Part shown: positions 47,942 to 57,833 of the stretch, piece after piece
Layout: every line of letters begins with the position of its first letter
Position numbering within the stretch: the stretch's first letter is position 1
Assembly (NCBI GenBank): GCA_020831965.1
Contig: JAFIFP010000009.1
Coordinates: forward strand, 62,001 to 126,000
DNA: 64,000 nt
DNA from: Idiomarina sp.
GTDB lineage: Bacteria; Pseudomonadota; Gammaproteobacteria; Enterobacterales; Alteromonadaceae
Direction: 5' to 3'
Made by a program: the position numbers and the translations under genes
The notes under the pieces: generated by a model
What the model was told of the DNA's origin: nothing
Database searches by the model: none
The model's input: only the letters and a program-made list of their open reading frames with translations

Positions 47942-48999
47942 AGAGCTGGCTCCACCCAACTCGCACAATGCCAAGCCCCACCGCCGACTAACAAGTTCCT
48001 CGCAGGAGCCAAGATCACCTCGTACTCTGGTAACGCGCGTTGTATTGCTGAGCGAGCAAGTTCATCCGTATCTAAAGCAAAAGCTGGCACAATAATCAGG
48101 CGCATGTCTTGCAGATTAAGCCGCAGAAAGTTCAAATAGCTCGCCATTAAACTCATGCCGGCAATCCGGCGGCGAATGCCAGCGCGAGCCTCAATGCTCG
48201 CGGCCTCATCACGACTCAGATTCGGCATTTCTGGTAAGGGAATTTCAACGATTTCGAAGCCTTTACCCTGAATATTCTTCGAGGCTCGCAAATACTCAGC
48301 CACGCGGCGACAGGTCGAATAATCTGGATGTGAAGGAGACTCCGGCATGACTACCGCGATAGTCGTGGGGGTAAGAAAACAAGCGAGGTTATCCACATGT
48401 CCCCCCGTCTCGTCTGCATTAAGTTTCCCGGGCAGCCAGAGTACCTGTTCAATACCCAATGCATTACTCAGCTGGGCGGCTAAACCGCGAGCGCTGAGCT
48501 CGCTGTTGCCCGGTCGAAAAAGGATACTACCGGCACAGGCCAAAGCCGTGCCTGCACCATCAGTTTGCAAGGCACCACCTTCAAGTACCGCGCCAAAGGG
48601 CTCAACCTGATAGTCTAAATGCTCAGTCAACCATTCGCGCGCCTGCTCATCACGCGCAGCTTGATCATCAATACCGCCCCAGCTATCGAAAGCAAAGGTT
48701 TTGACCGTGCCGTCACTACAGATAAAAGGCGCACAATCTCGCAGCCATATGTCACCAAAATCGACGGCATGCACAGTCACCGACTGCAGCTGTTCGGAGG
48801 CCAGCAAGTCAGTCACTTTCTCTGCGTCTTGAGGCACGCACTGCAATTGCACAGGAATAGCACGCGTGCACAACTGCTTCATCAGGCTCAACAGCTCTGT
48901 TTGCGCATTCTGTCCATGATTCGGCCAAATATCAGAGCGGCTCGGCCATCGCAACCAAACCGCTCGTGCCTGTTGCCACTCAGGTAGCCATTGGCTCAT
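47938..48999 (-). CDS. Agmatine deiminase / peptidyl-arginine deiminase family protein
   Basis: 353 residues. The family's catalytic landmarks are present: [34 protein letters not shown] (His) and the nucleophile C345 in [10 protein letters not shown]. Family members convert agmatine to N-carbamoylputrescine and ammonia, feeding putrescine synthesis. It is shorter and less conserved than typical AguA, so the true substrate may differ. It overlaps rluB upstream (ATGA) and recX downstream (GTGA), so it is embedded in a housekeeping operon. No putrescine carbamoyl enzyme is adjacent. Confidence 0.87.
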   Translation of the reverse strand: MSQWLPEWQQARAVWLRWPSRSDIWPNHGQNAQTELLSLMKQLCTRAIPVQLQCVPQDAEKVTDLLASEQLQSVTVHAVDFGDIWLRDCAPFICSDGTVKTFAFDSWGGIDDQAARDEQAREWLTEHLDYQVEPFGAVLEGGALQTDGAGTALACAGSILFRPGNSELSARGLAAQLSNALGIEQVLWLPGKLNADETGGHVDNLACFLTPTTIAVVMPESPSHPDYSTCRRVAEYLRASKNIQGKGFEIVEIPLPEMPNLSRDEAASIEARAGIRRRIAGMSLMASYLNFLRLNLQDMRLIIVPAFALDTDELARSAIQRALPEYEVILAPARNLLVGGGAWHCASWVEPAL

Positions 49000-49826
49000 G
49001 AACGTGCCTTGCGAGTTGCTTTACGGGCACGACGTAACTGACGATCTTGATCATCTTTCGAAATAACCGGCGCGGAATCGAGCTTTGGCAGTTCAACGAG
49101 ATTGCGTAAATAATTCACGCCACCCAAGTCCAACTCCATCCAGCCACCTTGCACTAAGCCTTTGGGTAAATGCTGCTCACCCATACGAATTCGAATCAGC
49201 CGGCTTACCGTTAAGCCCTGGGAATCCCACATTCGGCGAACTTCACGGTTCCGTCCTTCCGTCAGCACCACATGGAACCATTGATTCGTGCCTTCGCCGC
49301 CCTGGCGCTTAATACGCGTAAATTTCGCTGGCCCATCTTCCAGCTGCACACCTTGGCGTAGGCGTTGAATGTGTGCGTCATTTACTTCACCAAATACGCG
49401 AACTGCATACTCTCGCTCAACCTCATATTTCGGATGCATCAAGCGATTCGCAAGCTCTCCGTCAGTCGTAAATAACAGTAAGCCCGAGGTGTTAATATCA
49501 AGCCGACCAATGGCAATCCAACGCGCACCTTTCAAGCGTGGTAAACGGTCATACACTGTAGGTCGCCCTTCCGGATCTTTACGAGTGACAAGCTCACCTT
49601 CAGGCTTATGGTATGCCAACACACGACAAGCGATACTGTCTTCACTTTGTACGCTCACGCGGTGTCCATCAACACGAATATCAGCGTCGGCGGTAACACG
49701 CTCGCCAAGGTGCGCCACATGGTCATTCACACGAATGCGCCCAGCGCTGATCATAGTTTCTATCTCTCGGCGCGAGCCGACGCCAGAACGCGCTAAAATT
49801 TTCTGTAGTTTCTCTGAATTGCTCAC
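48996..49826 (-). CDS. rluB: 23S rRNA pseudouridine synthase B
   Basis: 276 residues, GTG start with AGAGG 8 bases before it. N-terminal S4 domain ([23 protein letters not shown] in two parts) and a RsuA-type catalytic domain with [14 protein letters not shown], where Asp is the catalytic residue. It modifies U2605 in the peptidyl-transferase region. The basic tail [12 protein letters not shown] is typical of RluB. 3 bases after scpB. Confidence 0.94.
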   Translation of the reverse strand: MSNSEKLQKILARSGVGSRREIETMISAGRIRVNDHVAHLGERVTADADIRVDGHRVSVQSEDSIACRVLAYHKPEGELVTRKDPEGRPTVYDRLPRLKGARWIAIGRLDINTSGLLLFTTDGELANRLMHPKYEVEREYAVRVFGEVNDAHIQRLRQGVQLEDGPAKFTRIKRQGGEGTNQWFHVVLTEGRNREVRRMWDSQGLTVSRLIRIRMGEQHLPKGLVQGGWMELDLGGVNYLRNLVELPKLDSAPVISKDDQDRQLRRARKATRKARS

Positions 49827-49829
49827 AAG

Positions 49830-50390
49830 TTATACCTCTTCTGTGTCACGCTCCCGCGTGTCTGTCTCAGTCGGCTGTCCAAGAGCAGGAATATCTGCCA
49901 CCGATTGAATTGAAAAATAGTTCAAAAACTCTTTGGTCGTTGCATACAAAGCTGGACGACCCGGTACTTCTTTATGCCCAACAACTTTTACCCAACCACG
50001 CTCCTGCAAAGTTTTCATAATCTGTGTACTCACGGAAACACCGCGCACCGCTTCGATTTCACCGCGTGTTACCGGCTGCTGCCAAGCAATCAGCGCCAAT
50101 GTTTCAAGCAGTGCGGCAGAATAGCGCGGGGCTCGTTCGGACCACATAGACGCGAGTGCTGGCCCAAGTTCAGCACGCGTCTGAAAACGAAAACCGGAAG
50201 CCACTTCGTTAAGTTGCACACCTCTTTCTTTATAATCGTCTTGCAACTGATCGAGAACTTGGCGCAGGCGGGGCTTGTTAAGAGAAAAATTCGCCAAAAC
50301 ACCCGTCAAAAGTTGGTCGAGCGTGACCGGATCCTCGGCAGCAAAAATAGCGGCCTCAACCAGCTGTTTTAGTTGTTTATCGGTAATCAT
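49830..50390 (-). CDS. scpB: Segregation and condensation protein B
   Basis: 186 residues with two winged-helix domains: KQLKQLVEAAIFAAEDPVTLDQL at the start, then PRYSAALLETLALIAWQQPVTRGEIEAVRGV in two blocks. It pairs with ScpA in the SMC-type condensin that organises the chromosome. ATG overlaps the scpA stop by 4 bases. Acidic tail. Confidence 0.96.
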   Translation of the reverse strand: MITDKQLKQLVEAAIFAAEDPVTLDQLLTGVLANFSLNKPRLRQVLDQLQDDYKERGVQLNEVASGFRFQTRAELGPALASMWSERAPRYSAALLETLALIAWQQPVTRGEIEAVRGVSVSTQIMKTLQERGWVKVVGHKEVPGRPALYATTKEFLNYFSIQSVADIPALGQPTETDTRERDTEEV

Positions 50391-51259
50391 GCAACGCCCT
50401 CTTCCAACACTCTCTCGGCACCTGCTCGAGTGACATAAATCACGGAATAAGCCTCGGCTTGCGTCAGTACAATCAGGCCCTCTTTATTAAGTTCGAGAAC
50501 CGCTAGGAAACTCACAACGACCCCCGCTTTACCCTCAGCAGGCTCAAATAAGCTAACGAAGTCACAGCGCTCAACTTGGCTGAGTCGCTCCAAAATTGCA
50601 CTCATACGTTCTCTAGTTGACAGGGCCTCGCGCTGAATATGATGGTGCGCTTGCACCCGCACCAGTTGCATGACGCGTGAAAGCGCGAGACTAAGATCCG
50701 CAAGCGACACTTCAGGGGGTGTTTGCCCAGCGATATCGCGCGCATCCGTCGCGGCACTCGCGATAAAATAATCTCGGTCTTGTTGCGGCTGCTCGTCTAA
50801 CTGACGTGCACCCTCGCGAATCACTTCGTACTCACGCAAACGACGGATTAATTCCGCTCGAGGGTCCTCTTCGTCATCTTCTTCCGACGGTGGCTTAGGC
50901 AGAAGTAAGCGACTCTTAATCTCAGCGAGAATTGCCGCCATCACCAAATAGTCTGCGGCAAGCTCTAAATGCAATTCACGCATGAGCTCCACGTATGCCA
51001 TGTACTGGCGGGTAATGTCTAAGATAGGAAGATCAAGAATATCCATTTTCTGCCGCCGAATAAGATAAAGCAGCAAGTCCATCGGCCCGGAAAAGGCTTC
51101 TAGCATTAATTCGAGTGCTTCAGGCGGGATATAGAGGTCGTCTGGCCTTTCTAACACCGGTTCACCGCGCACAAAGCCGAGCGGCAGAGAATGCTGTTCT
51201 TGCAAACTCTGTTCTGCTGCTAAATCTCTCTGTTCTAACGTTTCTAGCGATGAATTCAC
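50387..51259 (-). CDS. scpA: Segregation and condensation protein A (kleisin)
   Basis: 290 residues with a GTG start (51259, GGGAA upstream). The kleisin core begins AFSGPMDLLLYLIRRQKMDILDLPI, then YLVMAAILAEIKSRLLLP, with an acidic segment EEDDEEDPRAEL. The N-terminal 45 residues are an extension before the core. It bridges an SMC dimer; no smc gene is in the window. Confidence 0.95.
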   Translation of the reverse strand: MNSSLETLEQRDLAAEQSLQEQHSLPLGFVRGEPVLERPDDLYIPPEALELMLEAFSGPMDLLLYLIRRQKMDILDLPILDITRQYMAYVELMRELHLELAADYLVMAAILAEIKSRLLLPKPPSEEDDEEDPRAELIRRLREYEVIREGARQLDEQPQQDRDYFIASAATDARDIAGQTPPEVSLADLSLALSRVMQLVRVQAHHHIQREALSTRERMSAILERLSQVERCDFVSLFEPAEGKAGVVVSFLAVLELNKEGLIVLTQAEAYSVIYVTRAGAERVLEEGVA

Positions 51260-51301
51260 GGTGCTTTCCCAAGCAAGTGTTTGATAACGCGCAGACCCGA
51301 A

Positions 51302-51922
51302 TCACTCAAACGGGCTCGGATCCCCTTGGCCAACTCTCAATACCACCATATCGCCTTCCGCCATATCCACTACTGTCGTTGGCTTTTCACCAATCCGCCC
51401 ACCGTCGATAATAACATCAACGAGATGATCAAGATGGTCACGAATCTCTTCGGGGTCTGCCTCGGCAAAGTCATTGCCCGGCAACAATAATGTGGTCGAC
51501 ATGAGAGGCTCGCGCAACTCTTCTAACAATGCTTGCGCAATTGCGTGGTCTGGTACCCGTAAGCCAATTGTTTTCCGCTTCGGATTCAAAAGGCGCTTAG
51601 GCACTTCCTTGGTTCCCTTCAACACAAAAGTGTAAGGTCCCGGTGTGTTATTTTTTAACACCCGAAAGGCTTGGTTATCCACACGCGCATAAACTGACAA
51701 CTCCGATAGATCGCGGCACATCAGGGTAAAGTTGTGATCTTTGCCGATCTCTCGAATGCGACAAATGCGTTGTACCGCGTCCTTGTTCGCCAGTTGGCAG
51801 CCAATCGCGTAGCCAGAGTCCGTCGGATAGACAACAACCGCACCGCCGCGAATCAGTCGCGCGGCTTGCTGAATCAAACGCTGTTGTGGATTCTCTGGAT
51901 GTATTTCAAAGTAATCACTCAT
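51302..51922 (-). CDS. yciO: YciO/Sua5/YrdC-family protein
   Basis: 206 residues. The YrdC-like fold has GGAVVVYPTDSGYAIGC, RKTIGLRVPDH and PLMSTTLLLPG. The family includes the threonylcarbamoyl-AMP synthase for tRNA t6A; YciO is the paralogue lacking the C-terminal Sua5 domain and its cellular job is less settled. It overlaps rnm by 4 bases. Neighbourhood rnm-yciO beside the trp operon is conserved with enterobacteria. Confidence 0.92.
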   Translation of the reverse strand: MSDYFEIHPENPQQRLIQQAARLIRGGAVVVYPTDSGYAIGCQLANKDAVQRICRIREIGKDHNFTLMCRDLSELSVYARVDNQAFRVLKNNTPGPYTFVLKGTKEVPKRLLNPKRKTIGLRVPDHAIAQALLEELREPLMSTTLLLPGNDFAEADPEEIRDHLDHLVDVIIDGGRIGEKPTTVVDMAEGDMVVLRVGQGDPSPFE

Positions 51923-52830
51923 GCACTGCTCTTCCCTGCTTGCTCTTCGTTTTTCTCGTTCTGCTCATTCACAATCTGCCAATCTTGCCACACAGGTTCA
52001 AGTCCATCGGGTAATTTGAGATTTCTCCCTAATTCACGCCACTTGCCTGGTCGGTGGAAATCTGAACCTACTGACGCTTTTAATCCATAGTGACGCGCAA
52101 GTTCAGCAAGCTGGTGGCGTTGTGCCGGCGCCTGTTGACCTGAGCACACCTCAAGTGCGGTGCCGCCCGCCTGCACGTAACTTTCAATCAGCCGTTTCAG
52201 CCACTTGGTGCTCAGTTGATAAGCCAAGGGGTGTGCCAACGAAGAGGTTCCACCCGCAGCAGTAATAGCTTCAATCGCTTCTTCTAGAGTGCACCATTCC
52301 GTAGGCACGTAAGCACAGCAGCCTTTACCAAGGTAACGACGAAATGCTTGCTCAATAGTCGGCGCGTAATGAAACTTCGTCAGCAACTCAGCAAAGTGAG
52401 CACGAGTGACTACGCCTTCGGTATTGAAATCGGGCAAGTGTTCAGGTTGCACACCATTTTTAATCAAGCGTTCTGCAATAGCCAAAGCCCGTTCTCGGCG
52501 CTTCGCCTGTTGTGTTGCCACGCGTTCTCGCATGGCTGGATGTTCAGGGTCGAAATTCCACCCCAAAACATGAATCTCGAACCCTTGCCAGCGACAGCTG
52601 AATTCCACCCCCGAGATAATCTCTGGCCGGTGACCGCTGAGTTGCTCTGCAGCGGCCCGCGCGAGTGCGAATGCTGCGGTGGAATCGTGATCGGTAATCG
52701 CCAGCCAATCGAGCTGCATTTGACAAGCCCGCAATACAAGAAATTCCGGCGTTAAACTGCCGTCGGACAGAACGCTGTGGCAATGCAAATCAATGCGCGG
52801 TTGCGCTGTTTCAGTGGTCATTTGTGTCAT
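51919..52830 (-). CDS. rnm: PHP-domain 5'-3' exoribonuclease (RNase AM, former TrpH/YciV)
   Basis: 303 residues. PHP metal motifs DLHCHSVLSDG, WLAITDHDST, GVEFSC, SLAHPLAY and VGSDFHRPG give the full trinuclear metal set. The E. coli protein matures the 5' ends of 5S and other rRNAs and can act on 3',5'-bisphosphates. It is divergent from trp and shares the 52831-52979 promoter region. ATG 52830 is used; 52821 is also in frame. Confidence 0.93.
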   Translation of the reverse strand: MTQMTTETAQPRIDLHCHSVLSDGSLTPEFLVLRACQMQLDWLAITDHDSTAAFALARAAAEQLSGHRPEIISGVEFSCRWQGFEIHVLGWNFDPEHPAMRERVATQQAKRRERALAIAERLIKNGVQPEHLPDFNTEGVVTRAHFAELLTKFHYAPTIEQAFRRYLGKGCCAYVPTEWCTLEEAIEAITAAGGTSSLAHPLAYQLSTKWLKRLIESYVQAGGTALEVCSGQQAPAQRHQLAELARHYGLKASVGSDFHRPGKWRELGRNLKLPDGLEPVWQDWQIVNEQNEKNEEQAGKSSA

Positions 52831-52905
52831 GGGCTCATGGTACGCTTTTTAGCCGCTGAAAACACGCCACAAACCGCAAAATGTGAACTTTTTCGTGGGT
52901 TGGAG

Positions 52906-52934
52906 TTGACAGCATCTCGCGATATCGGTACTTT
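52906..52934 (+). promoter_or_regulatory. Promoter of the trp operon
   Basis: TTGACA (52906-52911), 17 bases, TACTTT (52929-52934). Transcription would begin near 52941, about 40 bases before the leader peptide. No good match to the TrpR operator was seen in or around it, so regulation may rest mainly on attenuation. Confidence 0.75.
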
Positions 52935-52979
52935 CCACCTATACAACTGACAGATAAACACGCATTGAGCATTGAGCAC

Positions 52980-53060
52980 ATGACAACAGCACAGCAATTC
53001 AATACACATTGGTGGTGGCATTCGCATTCAGCGGGTGGCATTTTGCTGTGCGTGAGCTAA
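52980..53060 (+). CDS. trpL: trp leader peptide, 26 residues
   Basis: ATG 52980 to TAA 53060. The peptide reads MTTAQQFNTHWWWHSHSAGG followed by ILLCVS; codons 11-13 (53010-53018) are three consecutive TGG. Position between the trp promoter and an intrinsic terminator, immediately before trpE, makes this a leader peptide for ribosome-mediated attenuation. Shine-Dalgarno is weak (a GAG before the ATG). Too short for standard gene finding. Confidence 0.92.
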   Translation: MTTAQQFNTHWWWHSHSAGGILLCVS

Positions 53061-53122
53061 TCAGAAAGTAATTAGCGAACACAGAGAATACCAAGAGCCC
53101 GCTTCCCGAAGCGGGCTTTTTT
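52989..53122 (+). promoter_or_regulatory. trp attenuator, competing RNA structures
   Basis: Segment 1 GCACAGCAA (52989-52997) pairs perfectly with TTGCTGTGC (53043-53051), enclosing the Trp codons (pause structure). CTGTG and GCTAAT (53046-53061) can instead pair with ATTAGC and CACAG (53071-53084). AGCGGG (53030-53035) can pair with CCCGCT (53098-53103), which would break the terminator stem. A ribosome stalled on the Trp codons frees 53030 onward and favours the anti-terminator; one that reaches the stop masks it and lets the terminator form. Pairings were read by eye; energies were not computed. Confidence 0.78.
53096..53122 (+). terminator. trp attenuator terminator
   Basis: AGCCCGCTT (53096-53104) pairs with AAGCGGGCT (53109-53117) over a 4-base loop, followed by TTTTTT. 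It ends 47 bases before the trpE ATG. Confidence 0.93.
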
Positions 53123-53169
53123 GTTTCGGGAAGCACACCGTCTAAGACTAAAAAACGAGACTGATTGGG

Positions 53170-54780
53170 ATGACTGAACAAAAGACATTAGAAAGTATAC
53201 AACTTTGCGAGGTGTTGCCCATTGTGCTCTCCACACCTTACCACCAGGATCCATTAGAAACCTTTGCAGGCCTTCGTTCTATTGAGGGTGAGCACTTGCT
53301 CTTGGAGTCTGCGGAAATTGATTCGCGCCAGCATTTAAAGAGTTTGATGCTAATTGACGCAAGCCTGCGTTTTGTTTGTCGCGGACAACAGGTCACAATT
53401 ACCGCGTTAAGTGACAATGGGCAGATACTGCTGAACTGGCTCGAAGCTGAACTTGTCGATTCTGCCAATCTCAAGGTGCAGCGCACAACAACAAGTTTAG
53501 AGCTTGATTTTCCGCTGCCAGACGCAACCTTAAACGAGAGTGAACGGTTACAATCCATCGCTAATGTCGAGCCTCTTCGCCTGATTCAGCAGCGTTTACA
53601 GACATTACGGGAACATCCATTTGCCGTGTTCCTTGGTGGTGTGTTTGCTTATGATCTATTGGCAACATTTGAGCAACTACCCGACATTGCCGAAGGCGAG
53701 AATGATTGTCCGGATTACCAATTTTATTTAGCTGAAACCTTGTTGGTAATTGATCACCAAGCGCAACAAGCCGAGCTAATCGGCACCTTACCCGGCGGTG
53801 AGAACTGCCAAGCCCGCTATGAACAGCTTTGTCGACGATTAGGTGAAGTTGTCAGCCGTATGCAACTACCTGGATTTACGCAAACAGCAGTGCGCACGAA
53901 TCAAACAACCGCTAAGAACGTACAAGCAACACCCTCTGATAAAGAGTTCCTCAGCATCGTTGAACACATGAAGCAGTCCATCGCGGCCGGTGACATTTTT
54001 CAAGTCGTGCCCTCAAGGCGATTCACCGTCGATTGTGCCAACGCACTCGCAAGCTATGCCGAGCTCAAACGAGCCAATCCAAGTCCCTACATGTTCTACC
54101 TACAAACTCCGGAATTTCAGTTATTTGGCGCCTCACCAGAGTCCGCTTTGAAATATACCGCCAGTAATCGCCATGTGGAGCTTTATCCCATTGCCGGCAC
54201 GCGCAGTCGTGCTCGCGCTGCCGATGGCACCATCCTGAAGGATCAGGACTCGCGGGTAGAACTTGAACTTCGAACTGACACCAAGGAGCTTGCCGAGCAC
54301 ATGATGTTGGTCGATCTTGCACGCAACGATTTAGCCCGTATCGGCGTGACGGGCAGCCGCTATGTCGCGGACTTGCTCAAGGTAGACCGCTACTCCCATG
54401 TCATGCACCTCGTGTCCCGGGTCGTAGCAACACTGAAACCTGAATTAGATGCGCTTGATGCTTACCGTGCCTGCATGAATATGGGCACCTTAGTCGGCGC
54501 ACCAAAAATCAGCGCCGCTCGGCTCATTCGTGGCGCAGAGCAACAGCGTCGTGGCAGTTACGGCGGTGCCGTAGGCTATTTGCGCGGCAACGGTGACATG
54601 GATACCTGCATCGTGATTCGTGCAGCCTATGTGAAGAATGGTCAGGCAATTATTCAAGCCGGTGCAGGGGTCGTGTTTGACTCCGATCCGCAATTGGAAC
54701 TTCGAGAAACAGAACAGAAGGCTCAGGCGGTCATTCACGCCATCCTAACTGCAAACGAGCATGAGGAAGCACGTCGATGA
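53170..54780 (+). CDS. trpE: Anthranilate synthase component I
   Basis: 536 residues. Chorismate-binding domain with PIAGTRSRARAADG, LVDLARNDLARIG, and GTLVGAPKISAARLI. The N-terminal region with the LLESAEID segment matches the tryptophan feedback site (LLES). It converts chorismate and ammonia (from TrpG) to anthranilate. The stop overlaps trpG by 4 bases. First structural gene after the attenuator. Confidence 0.97.
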   Translation: MTEQKTLESIQLCEVLPIVLSTPYHQDPLETFAGLRSIEGEHLLLESAEIDSRQHLKSLMLIDASLRFVCRGQQVTITALSDNGQILLNWLEAELVDSANLKVQRTTTSLELDFPLPDATLNESERLQSIANVEPLRLIQQRLQTLREHPFAVFLGGVFAYDLLATFEQLPDIAEGENDCPDYQFYLAETLLVIDHQAQQAELIGTLPGGENCQARYEQLCRRLGEVVSRMQLPGFTQTAVRTNQTTAKNVQATPSDKEFLSIVEHMKQSIAAGDIFQVVPSRRFTVDCANALASYAELKRANPSPYMFYLQTPEFQLFGASPESALKYTASNRHVELYPIAGTRSRARAADGTILKDQDSRVELELRTDTKELAEHMMLVDLARNDLARIGVTGSRYVADLLKVDRYSHVMHLVSRVVATLKPELDALDAYRACMNMGTLVGAPKISAARLIRGAEQQRRGSYGGAVGYLRGNGDMDTCIVIRAAYVKNGQAIIQAGAGVVFDSDPQLELRETEQKAQAVIHAILTANEHEEARR

Positions 54781-55412
54781 AAACACCACAGCAACCCCTC
54801 GGCACATTAGTCATGCTCGATAACCAAGACAGCTTCACCTATAACTTGGTCGACGAGCTTGCCCAGCTCGGCTATACCCTCGAGGTGTATCGCAACACCG
54901 TACCGTTGAACACTTTGACCGAGCGCTTAGCAACGCTAACACAACAAGGGTCTGTTCAGGTTGTCCTCTCACCAGGTCCGGGGCACCCCCGTGAAGCCGG
55001 CATACTGATGCCACTGATTGAACATTGCGCCGGTCGCTATCCAATGCTTGGCATCTGTCTCGGTTTTCAGGCCTTGGTGGAGCACTTCGGTGGAAATGTG
55101 GGCCGCTGTGCTGAAACTGTCCATGGCAAAGCAGCGGCGATTAGCCATACTGAACATCCCGTATTTGGCTCAATTCCGAGTCCCCTCACTGTGGCGCGTT
55201 ATCATTCGTTACAGGCGCTGGAGGTCCCAGAGGATTTAGAGGTTGTTGCCGAGATTCGAGGGATCCCAATGGCGGTCTGTCACCGTACTCTACCCTGTGT
55301 TGGTTTTCAGTTTCATCCAGAATCCATTATGACGATTGCCGGAACCACCTTATTGAAGGCAACCACAGACTATCTTTCGGCCTTTGCTACCAAGGAGACA
55401 CTCCATGCGTGA
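54777..55412 (+). CDS. trpG: Anthranilate synthase component II (glutamine amidotransferase)
   Basis: 211 residues of class I amidotransferase: LDNQDSFTYNLVD, the nucleophile C94 in LGICLGFQAL and the His-Glu pair in FQFHPESIMT. Unfused to TrpD, unlike in E. coli. It may also supply ammonia to PabB, since no pabA is beside pabB (inference). ATG overlaps trpE; trpD starts inside its end. Confidence 0.96.
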   Translation: MKTPQQPLGTLVMLDNQDSFTYNLVDELAQLGYTLEVYRNTVPLNTLTERLATLTQQGSVQVVLSPGPGHPREAGILMPLIEHCAGRYPMLGICLGFQALVEHFGGNVGRCAETVHGKAAAISHTEHPVFGSIPSPLTVARYHSLQALEVPEDLEVVAEIRGIPMAVCHRTLPCVGFQFHPESIMTIAGTTLLKATTDYLSAFATKETLHA

Positions 55413-56409
55413 ACTCGCTGCCGTATTGAGCGGTGCTTATCTAAGTCAGGATGAGACGGCTAAGTTATTTAATCATTTGATTGCCGGGCAACTCACTGAT
55501 GCTCAAATCGCTGGTTTACTCATTGCAATGAAGATTCGGGGCGAGTTGCCTGTTGAAATTGCCGGCGCCGCAAGCGCTCTGCGTGCAGCGGCTAAACCAT
55601 TCCCGCGCCCTACAGGCTTGCTTGCGGATACCTGTGGTACTGGCGGTGATGGTAGCAATACAATCAATATTTCAACGGCTGCGGCCCTCGTTGCCGCAAG
55701 CATGCAAATGCCTGTGGCCAAACACGGTAATCGAAGTGTTTCTTCGCGCTCAGGTTCTGCGGACGTATTAGAAGTCCTTGGTGTGCCGCTCGAGGGGGCA
55801 CCGGAGGATAACCGCGCACTCCTCGATCGCTTCGGTTTTTGTTTTCTGTTTGCGCCGCATTATCACCCAGGCGTTCGTTATGCCATGCCGGCGCGTCAAG
55901 AGCTGAAGACACGCACCCTCTTCAATTTGCTCGGCCCATTGATTAACCCTGCGCGGCCAGATATTCAATTGCTCGGTGTTTACGATCCGGTCTTGTGTCG
56001 TCCGGTCGCAGAGACATTACATCTGTTAGGTTGCGAGCGCGCGATGGTGGTTCATGGCAGCGGCCTCGATGAACTTGCTTTGCACGATGTGACTCAAGTA
56101 ACCGAGATTCGCGATGGTGAAGTGCATAGCTACGAGCTGACCCCAGAAAGTTTCGGATTACCCCGTACGGATTTAGAGGCACTTCGAGGTGGCGATGCTG
56201 AACGCAATGCCCGCTTACTAAAAGCTGTCTTTGGCGGTAAGGGTGATATAGCGCACCGCCATGCCATTGCGATGAATGTCGCAGCCATTCTTTACATGGC
56301 TAATCGAGGTGCAACGCTGCGTGAATGCACAGAGCAAGTGCTAGAACATCTGACTACCGACAAAGCGCTTCAACACCTCGAATCGATGCAACGGGAGTTC
56401 CTATTATGA
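55405..56409 (+). CDS. trpD: Anthranilate phosphoribosyltransferase
   Basis: 334 residues from ATG 55405 with AAGGAGA upstream; the in-frame start at 55384 lies inside trpG. Signature DTCGTGGDGSNTINIST (PRPP site), KHGNRSVSSRSGSADVLE and NLLGPLINPA. It joins anthranilate with PRPP. Overlaps trpG by 8 bases and trpCF by 4. Confidence 0.96.
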   Translation: MRELAAVLSGAYLSQDETAKLFNHLIAGQLTDAQIAGLLIAMKIRGELPVEIAGAASALRAAAKPFPRPTGLLADTCGTGGDGSNTINISTAAALVAASMQMPVAKHGNRSVSSRSGSADVLEVLGVPLEGAPEDNRALLDRFGFCFLFAPHYHPGVRYAMPARQELKTRTLFNLLGPLINPARPDIQLLGVYDPVLCRPVAETLHLLGCERAMVVHGSGLDELALHDVTQVTEIRDGEVHSYELTPESFGLPRTDLEALRGGDAERNARLLKAVFGGKGDIAHRHAIAMNVAAILYMANRGATLRECTEQVLEHLTTDKALQHLESMQREFLL

Positions 56410-57833
56410 GTGAAGTTCTCGCTGCCATTGTGGCACAGCGCAAAACACGTCTGGCGGAGCTCGAGCAACAGCTTCCCAGTACTGTCGTTATGGCACATGC
56501 AAAAGCATTAGTTGGCGCTCGTCCACATCGCTCTCTGGCGGCACACGTACGAGCGGGCAATCCGGGCTTTATCCTTGAGTGCAAAAAGGCCTCTCCATCT
56601 AAAGGTCTTATTCGTGCCGACTTTGATCCTGTGGCTATTGCGAAGACTTATCAGCCTTACGCTGCAGCCATTTCGGTACTTACCGAGCCGGACTACTTTC
56701 AAGGCAGCTTTGCGTATTTGCAGGCGGTGAGCCAGCAAGTGCAGGTGCCGGTACTATGTAAGGACTTCATTTTCAGTGAGTATCAAGTCGCCCTCGCCCG
56801 CTACTATGGCGCTGATGCGATTTTGCTCATGTTATCGGTGGTTTCCGATACTGAATACCAGCGTCTCGCGCTGCTCGCGGAAGCATTAGAGCTCGAGATC
56901 CTGACAGAAGTCAGTGACGAAGCAGAGATGAAGCGAGCCGCAGCCTTGGGTGCCAAGATTATTGGGATTAATCATCGCGATTTACGCGATTTATCCATCG
57001 ATCTGCAACGCAGTGAAGCCCTCGCACCCTTGGCGCCGAAAGATGCATTACTCATCGCAGAATCAGGACTCAGCGAGCATCGTACGATTCGAGAGCTCGC
57101 ACGAACTGTCGATGGTTTCCTCATTGGCAGCCATTTAACCGGGCAAACCAGCATCGACCAAGCTTGCCGTCAGCTTATCTTTGGTGAGCACAAGGTCTGT
57201 GGCTTAACACACCCCGACGATGCGATTACAGCTGCGGCCAGCGGTGCGCTCTATGGCGGTTTAATCTTCGCTAAGCGCTCACCGCGAGCAGTCGACCGCA
57301 CGCAGGCTGCAATTATTCAAGAGGCAGCTTCATTGCGTTATGTAGGAGTCTTCACCGCTGACGAAAGTTTAGAGGACATTCTACGACTGCAACGTGAGCT
57401 GAATTTGCATGCGGTACAGCTGCATGACTTTGATCCCAACGACTCAGCAACTCGCGAGCGCTTGCTGCAATTGAAAGAAGCCTTGCCCCCTAAAGTCGGG
57501 GTTTGGTTTGCCTTTTCAATGACAGAACAGCTTGAGCACCTGCCTGAGCTTCCCGTTGACCGCTTTGTCCTCGACCATGGTGCAGGCGGGACGGGAAAAA
57601 CCTTTGATTGGAGTGTTATTCCAACTCACGGGCGCGAGCAGTGTTTGCTCGCCGGTGGTATTGGCCCAGACCAAGTCGCTGAAGCATTGCAGCTCGGCTG
57701 CTTGGGGCTCGACATGAATTCAAAACTTGAATCACAACGTGCACAAAAAGACCCCGCGAAAATTTCACTCGCGATGACTCGCATTCGACAGTATGGCCGC
57801 AATCGCCGGTCTGATCAGGAGCATTTATCATGA
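56406..57833 (+). CDS. trpCF: Bifunctional indole-3-glycerol-phosphate synthase / PRA isomerase
   Basis: 475 residues from ATG 56406 (overlaps trpD stop). IGPS barrel (about 1-255) with [23 protein letters not shown] and [13 protein letters not shown] isomerase barrel (about 256-470) begins [11 protein letters not shown] and has [13 protein letters not shown] and [14 protein letters not shown]. The fused order trpC-trpF is as in enterobacteria. Both active sites appear complete. Confidence 0.96.
   Translation: MSEVLAAIVAQRKTRLAELEQQLPSTVVMAHAKALVGARPHRSLAAHVRAGNPGFILECKKASPSKGLIRADFDPVAIAKTYQPYAAAISVLTEPDYFQGSFAYLQAVSQQVQVPVLCKDFIFSEYQVALARYYGADAILLMLSVVSDTEYQRLALLAEALELEILTEVSDEAEMKRAAALGAKIIGINHRDLRDLSIDLQRSEALAPLAPKDALLIAESGLSEHRTIRELARTVDGFLIGSHLTGQTSIDQACRQLIFGEHKVCGLTHPDDAITAAASGALYGGLIFAKRSPRAVDRTQAAIIQEAASLRYVGVFTADESLEDILRLQRELNLHAVQLHDFDPNDSATRERLLQLKEALPPKVGVWFAFSMTEQLEHLPELPVDRFVLDHGAGGTGKTFDWSVIPTHGREQCLLAGGIGPDQVAEALQLGCLGLDMNSKLESQRAQKDPAKISLAMTRIRQYGRNRRSDQEHLS

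Noticed and set aside
52890-52980. TrpR operator in the trp promoter
   Set aside because: No ACTAGT-type palindrome is present between -35 and the leader.
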